16,843 nt of DNA from an uncultured Eubacteriales bacterium (lineage in GTDB: Bacteria; Bacillota; Clostridia; Oscillospirales; QAMX01): contig CAJLFQ010000048.1 of NCBI GenBank assembly GCA_905205975.1, positions 1 to 16,843 of the forward strand, read 5' to 3'. Shown piece after piece: positions 13,954-16,843 of this stretch. Every line of letters starts with the position of its first letter. Position 1 is the stretch's first letter. The notes beneath the pieces were generated by a model. That model saw nothing but the letters and a program-made list of their open reading frames with translations, was not told where the DNA came from and searched no databases. The translations under genes were made by a program, and so were the position numbers.

Positions 13954-15945
13954 ATGGAAAAGAAAATTACCCGGATGCTGAACTCAGGGTTCAAAATCTA
14001 CTTCGCCGCCCTGTTTCTTTTTACCGCAGTCACGTTTTATCTGCGCGCCTGGTGGTTCGCCGGTGCAGAGCTGGCTGTCTTCATCATTTTGTTCGCATTT
14101 TATCTGCGCTCTGCACGCAGCCGCCGGAATGCGATGGCAAAATATGTCGAATCGCTGACCAGCAGCGCAGGCACTCTCTCAAACGATTCGCTCGTCAGCA
14201 TGCCGATTCCGGTCGTTTTGCTGCGCGTCAACTCCGGTGAAATCATCTGGTGCAACGAATGCTTCATCGCCCTGACGGACTGTCCGCCGCATACCTACGG
14301 CGTAGACATCAGCACGCTGATTCCCGGCTTCGACCTGCACTGGATTCTGGACGGCAAGACGCAGTATCCGGAGCTGATCGTCATCGGCGACCGTTACTTC
14401 GACATCCGTGCCGCGTTGGTTCACCCGGAGGCCGGGGAATATCAGACGCTCTGCGCCGCTCTGTACTGGATCGACTGCACGGAAGAAATCCGCCTGCATA
14501 CCGCATTGGAAGACGGCCGCCAGGTTGTCGGCGAAATCATCTGCGACAACTATGAAGAGCTTGGCAAAAGCGGCAACGAATCCACCCGTGCAACCCTGAT
14601 TGCCGAGCTGGACGACATGCTCAACGCATGGATCGGCACTTACAGCGGCATCCTCCGCAAAACAGACCGCGACAAATACGTCTTCGTGATCCACGAAAAA
14701 GACTACCGCGCACTGGCTGAAAAGAAGTTTCAGATTCTCGATCAGGTCAAAAAGCTGACGGCGCCGAACGGCATGGCCATGACGCTCAGCATCGGCATCG
14801 GCCGGGAAGGCGCGACGCTGGCCGAACTCGACCACTTTGCCCGGCTGGCTGTGGATATGGCGCTTTCCCGCGGGGGCGATCAGACCGTCGTCCGCAGCAA
14901 GGTCAACTTTGAGTTTTTCGGCGGCATGACGCACGAGGTCGAAAAGCGCACCAAAGTCAAGACGCGTCTGATGGCCAACGTCTTCAAAAATCTGCTGGCC
15001 GACAGTTCCACCGTTTATGTCATGGGGCACAAGATTGCCGACCTCGACAGCCTCGGCGGCGCCGTCGGGATTGTCTGCGCCGCCCGGAAATGCGGCAAAA
15101 AAGCGTCGATCGTCATCGACCGTTCGCTCAACAACGTCGGCAGTCTGATTGAGCTGCTGGAATCGCACCCGGATTATGCAGGCGTTCTGATCTCCGCCGA
15201 CCAGGCCATCATCGAAATGGATCAGAAATCCCTGCTCGTCGTCGTCGATACCAACCGGCCGAACTACGTCGAGGATCAATCGCTTTTGGAATCCTTCAAC
15301 CGCGTCGCTGTCATCGACCATCATCGGCGCGCTGCGGACTATATCTCCAACGCCCTGCTGAATGTCCATGAACCGGCGGCCTCCTCCGTCTGCGAGCTGA
15401 TCGCCGAAATGCTTCAGTATATCATCGACCCCGGCGATCTTCTGCGCGTTGAAGCCAGCGCCATGCTGGCCGGCATCATGCTGGATACCAAGAGCTTTGC
15501 GCTCAAAACCGGCAGCCGTACATTTGAAGCCGCAGCCTATCTGCGCCGTGCCGGAGCGGACTCGGTTGAGGTCAAGCGGCTGTTCCAGAACGACATGGCC
15601 AACTACATTGCGCGTGCTGAGCTGGTCAAGCGCGCGGAATTCGTCGACGGCATCTACGCCATCAGCGCCTCGGACCAGCCGGTCGACCGTGCGGTTGCCG
15701 CACAGGCAGCCGACGACCTGATGAATATCACCGGTGTCGCCGGGTCGTTTGTGCTCTCGCCGTTCGGCGGTGCCATCAACATTTCTGCACGCTCTCTCGG
15801 GCGCGTCAACGTGCAGCTCATCATGGAAAAGCTCGGCGGCGGCGGCCACTTTACCACGGCCGGCGCACAGCTTCAAGGCAAAACCCTTCAGGAAGCCGTC
15901 AACCTCCTGAAGGATGCGATTATGCTTTATAACTACGAACAGTAA
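13954..15945 (+). CDS. gdpP: Cyclic-di-AMP phosphodiesterase GdpP (DHH-DHHA1)
   Basis: This membrane enzyme hydrolyses cyclic di-AMP to pApA and so tunes osmolyte and cell-wall homeostasis. From the ATG at 13954 it has 663 residues, close to known GdpP (about 655). Two hydrophobic helices span about 14-30 and 34-51. A PAS-like domain (about 80-180) follows, then a degenerate GGDEF domain in which the signature is SRGGDQ (305-310). The DHH domain has MGHKIADLDSLGG (357-369), VVDTN (430-434), IDHHRRA (454-460) and DTKSF (511-515). The DHHA1 domain has GGGGH (628-632). The metal ligands His359, Asp363, Asp365, Asp432, His456 and Asp511 are intact, so it should be active. An in-frame ATG at 13909 has no ribosome site and lies about ten bases from the predicted transcript start; 13954 has AAAGGA upstream. 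rplI follows after 18 bases. Confidence 0.95.
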   Translation: MEKKITRMLNSGFKIYFAALFLFTAVTFYLRAWWFAGAELAVFIILFAFYLRSARSRRNAMAKYVESLTSSAGTLSNDSLVSMPIPVVLLRVNSGEIIWCNECFIALTDCPPHTYGVDISTLIPGFDLHWILDGKTQYPELIVIGDRYFDIRAALVHPEAGEYQTLCAALYWIDCTEEIRLHTALEDGRQVVGEIICDNYEELGKSGNESTRATLIAELDDMLNAWIGTYSGILRKTDRDKYVFVIHEKDYRALAEKKFQILDQVKKLTAPNGMAMTLSIGIGREGATLAELDHFARLAVDMALSRGGDQTVVRSKVNFEFFGGMTHEVEKRTKVKTRLMANVFKNLLADSSTVYVMGHKIADLDSLGGAVGIVCAARKCGKKASIVIDRSLNNVGSLIELLESHPDYAGVLISADQAIIEMDQKSLLVVVDTNRPNYVEDQSLLESFNRVAVIDHHRRAADYISNALLNVHEPAASSVCELIAEMLQYIIDPGDLLRVEASAMLAGIMLDTKSFALKTGSRTFEAAAYLRRAGADSVEVKRLFQNDMANYIARAELVKRAEFVDGIYAISASDQPVDRAVAAQAADDLMNITGVAGSFVLSPFGGAINISARSLGRVNVQLIMEKLGGGGHFTTAGAQLQGKTLQEAVNLLKDAIMLYNYEQ

Positions 15946-15963
15946 AACGGAGGAAATTCACCC

Positions 15964-16416
15964 ATGAAAGTCATTTTGCAACAGGACGTCAAAGGCCTCG
16001 GCAAACAGGGGCAGCTCGTGGAGGCGTCTGACGGATATGTCCGCAACTTCCTGCTTCCCCGGAAACTCGCCGTCGAAGCAACGGCTTCCAACCTGAACAC
16101 GATGAAGCAGCAGGAGGCCGCCCGCAAACACAAGGCCGAAACCGAAAAGGCCGCCGCATTGGAAGACGCCGCCCGTCTGTCCGGCAAGTCTATCCGGATT
16201 TCCGTGAAATCCGGCACCGGCAGCCGGCTGTTCGGCGCCGTCACGTCGAAAGAAATTGCAGAAACCATCAAAACGCAGTGCGGCGTTGATGTGCCGAAGA
16301 ACAAAGTTGTTCTGGCGGACACCATCAAAACGCTCGGCACCTTCCCGGTGAAGATCAAGCTGCACGCCGACGTTTCGGCGGAAATGACCGTCTACGTCGT
16401 CGACGAGTCCCTGTAA
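15964..16416 (+). CDS. rplI: 50S ribosomal protein L9
   Basis: This protein binds 23S rRNA at the base of the L1 stalk in the large ribosomal subunit. The 150-residue protein has the typical N-terminal domain MKVILQQDVKGLGKQGQLVEASDGYVRNFLLPRKLA (first 36 residues; the glycine-rich turns and NFLLP are diagnostic), a long charged connecting helix rich in Lys/Ala/Glu (about 45-75) and a C-terminal domain beginning near IRISVKSG. GGAGG lies 10 bases upstream of the ATG. It is co-transcribed with gdpP, a common Firmicute arrangement. dnaB, which often follows, is replaced here by a terminator and a tRNA on the other strand. Confidence 0.98.
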   Translation: MKVILQQDVKGLGKQGQLVEASDGYVRNFLLPRKLAVEATASNLNTMKQQEAARKHKAETEKAAALEDAARLSGKSIRISVKSGTGSRLFGAVTSKEIAETIKTQCGVDVPKNKVVLADTIKTLGTFPVKIKLHADVSAEMTVYVVDESL

Positions 16417-16450
16417 CCCGCATTGATCTCTCTTTTTCAGACAAAAGCAG

Positions 16451-16485
16451 AAAGCCTGCTGACACCATCTGTCAGCAGGCTTTTT
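16451..16485 (+). terminator. Terminator of gdpP-rplI
   Basis: A 14-bp perfect stem (16451-16464 with 16470-16483), loop CCATC, with five Ts at 16481-16485 overlapping the end of the stem. Confidence 0.93.
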
Positions 16486-16496
16486 CAGCAAAAGAA

Positions 16497-16526
16497 AAAC
16501 GGATTTGCAAAAAAGCAAATCCGTTT
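16497..16526 (-). terminator. Terminator of the tRNA-Leu gene
   Basis: A 12-bp stem (16497-16508 with 16515-16526) with a six-base A/T loop. On the minus strand it continues into TTCTTTTGC. It begins at the last base of the tRNA CCA end and is back to back with the rplI terminator. Confidence 0.8.
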
Positions 16527-16609
16527 GGTGCGGTCACCGGGACTTGAACCCGGATGGTAAAACCATACGCCCCTCAAACGTACGCGTCTGCCAGTTCCGC
16601 CATGACCGC
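16526..16609 (-). tRNA. tRNA-Leu (anticodon GAG)
   Basis: Read on the minus strand, the 7-bp acceptor stem pairs GCGGTCA (16609-16603) with TGACCGC (16536-16530). The D arm is GCGG...CGC. The anticodon stem TACGT/GCGTA encloses TTGAGGG, giving anticodon GAG for CUC and CUU codons. A long variable arm (TGG-TTTT-ACCA) is typical of Leu. The T arm is CCGGG-TTCAAGT-CCCGG. Discriminator A and a genome-encoded CCA follow. The 84-base length fits a class II tRNA. Confidence 0.96.
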
Positions 16610-16657
16610 ATATGAACTTTTCACCGGAGCAGAACAGCTCCGTCAAGCACAAGAGAT

Positions 16658-16686
16658 ATTATACCTGATTCCATCGCTTTTGTCAA
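16658..16686 (-). promoter_or_regulatory. Consensus promoter of tRNA-Leu
   Basis: On the minus strand a perfect TTGACA (16686-16681), 17 bases and a perfect TATAAT (16663-16658). A start near 16651 gives a leader of about 40 bases with a small hairpin (16625-16630 with 16637-16642) that would be removed during 5' processing. Confidence 0.93.
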
Positions 16687-16806
16687 GCCCTTTTTTCTTT
16701 CTGCGCGAATTTTTTTCCATGATTCTGCACCTAACATCCTGCCGCCGCTTTTGGGCCGGGCATCTTGTATGTGCTGAAAAAAATACGATTTTGTCCGGTT
16801 TTTCTC

Positions 16807-16836
16807 TTGAAAGTTGGTATCTGCTTGTGCTATAAT
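16807..16836 (+). promoter_or_regulatory. Promoter for a gene beyond the right edge
   Basis: TTGAAA (16807-16812), 18 bases, perfect TATAAT (16831-16836) with TG at 16828-16829. The transcript would start at about the last base of the window. The 120 bases between this and the tRNA promoter hold nothing I recognise. Confidence 0.8.
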
Positions 16837-16843
16837 ATATTGT

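Noticed and set aside
14179..15876. 565-codon open frame on the minus strand across gdpP
   Set aside because: The composition is that of a shadow frame (His/Gln/Val/Asp-rich without domain motifs), and the opposite strand encodes GdpP with all catalytic motifs.
16554..16835. 93-codon plus-strand open frame at the right end
   Set aside because: It overlaps the tRNA-Leu gene and its promoter on the other strand and has no ribosome site.
1..16843. CRISPR array, phage, toxin-antitoxin or transposase genes
   Set aside because: No regularly spaced repeats and no such protein motifs on either strand.

Overview
The window looks like chromosomal DNA of a moderately GC-rich Firmicute, most likely a gut-type Clostridium relative (Oscillospiraceae or a neighbouring family). 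This rests on the gdpP-rplI gene pair, AGGAG-type ribosome sites 9-12 bases before starts, TTGACA/TATAAT promoters often carrying a TG extension, and a structured CCTTCCCCT/AGGGGAAGG intergenic element. The lineage is an inference; no rRNA or other marker gene is present. There is no phage, plasmid, CRISPR or insertion-sequence gene.

Left part (1-5290). The window opens inside the ATPase half of an ABC exporter. It converges on recQ (minus strand) across a two-way hairpin terminator. recQ and a MATE-family efflux pump diverge from back-to-back promoters. The MATE gene converges, across a second two-way terminator, on a flavoprotein with a CX2CX2CX5C cysteine cluster.

Centre (5290-7192). Pyruvate kinase stands alone with its own promoter and a very long (26 bp) hairpin terminator. 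Next come about 390 gene-free bases holding a 125-base inverted-repeat element and the terminator of the following minus-strand operon.

Carbohydrate locus (7193-13830). Two operons diverge from a 223-base control region. Leftward are a DapA/NanA-type aldolase and ribulose-phosphate 3-epimerase (rpe). Rightward are a predicted cytoplasmic TIM-barrel glycosidase-like protein, a xylulokinase-type FGGY kinase, a xylose-isomerase-like TIM-barrel isomerase/epimerase and a PPP-family phosphatase whose catalytic-loop His is replaced by Met. The control region has two good promoters, an 8-base inverted repeat overlapping both -35 boxes, and a near-consensus catabolite-repression (cre) site at one of them. 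Together the genes suggest uptake-independent processing of an unusual pentose or sugar derivative that feeds the pentose phosphate pathway. The substrate cannot be read from sequence. This locus is the best candidate for something undescribed.

Right part (13831-16843). gdpP (c-di-AMP phosphodiesterase) and rplI (ribosomal protein L9) form an operon closed by a terminator, without the dnaB that often follows. A tRNA-Leu(GAG) lies on the minus strand with a perfect-consensus promoter and its own terminator. The window ends on a plus-strand promoter for a gene outside it.
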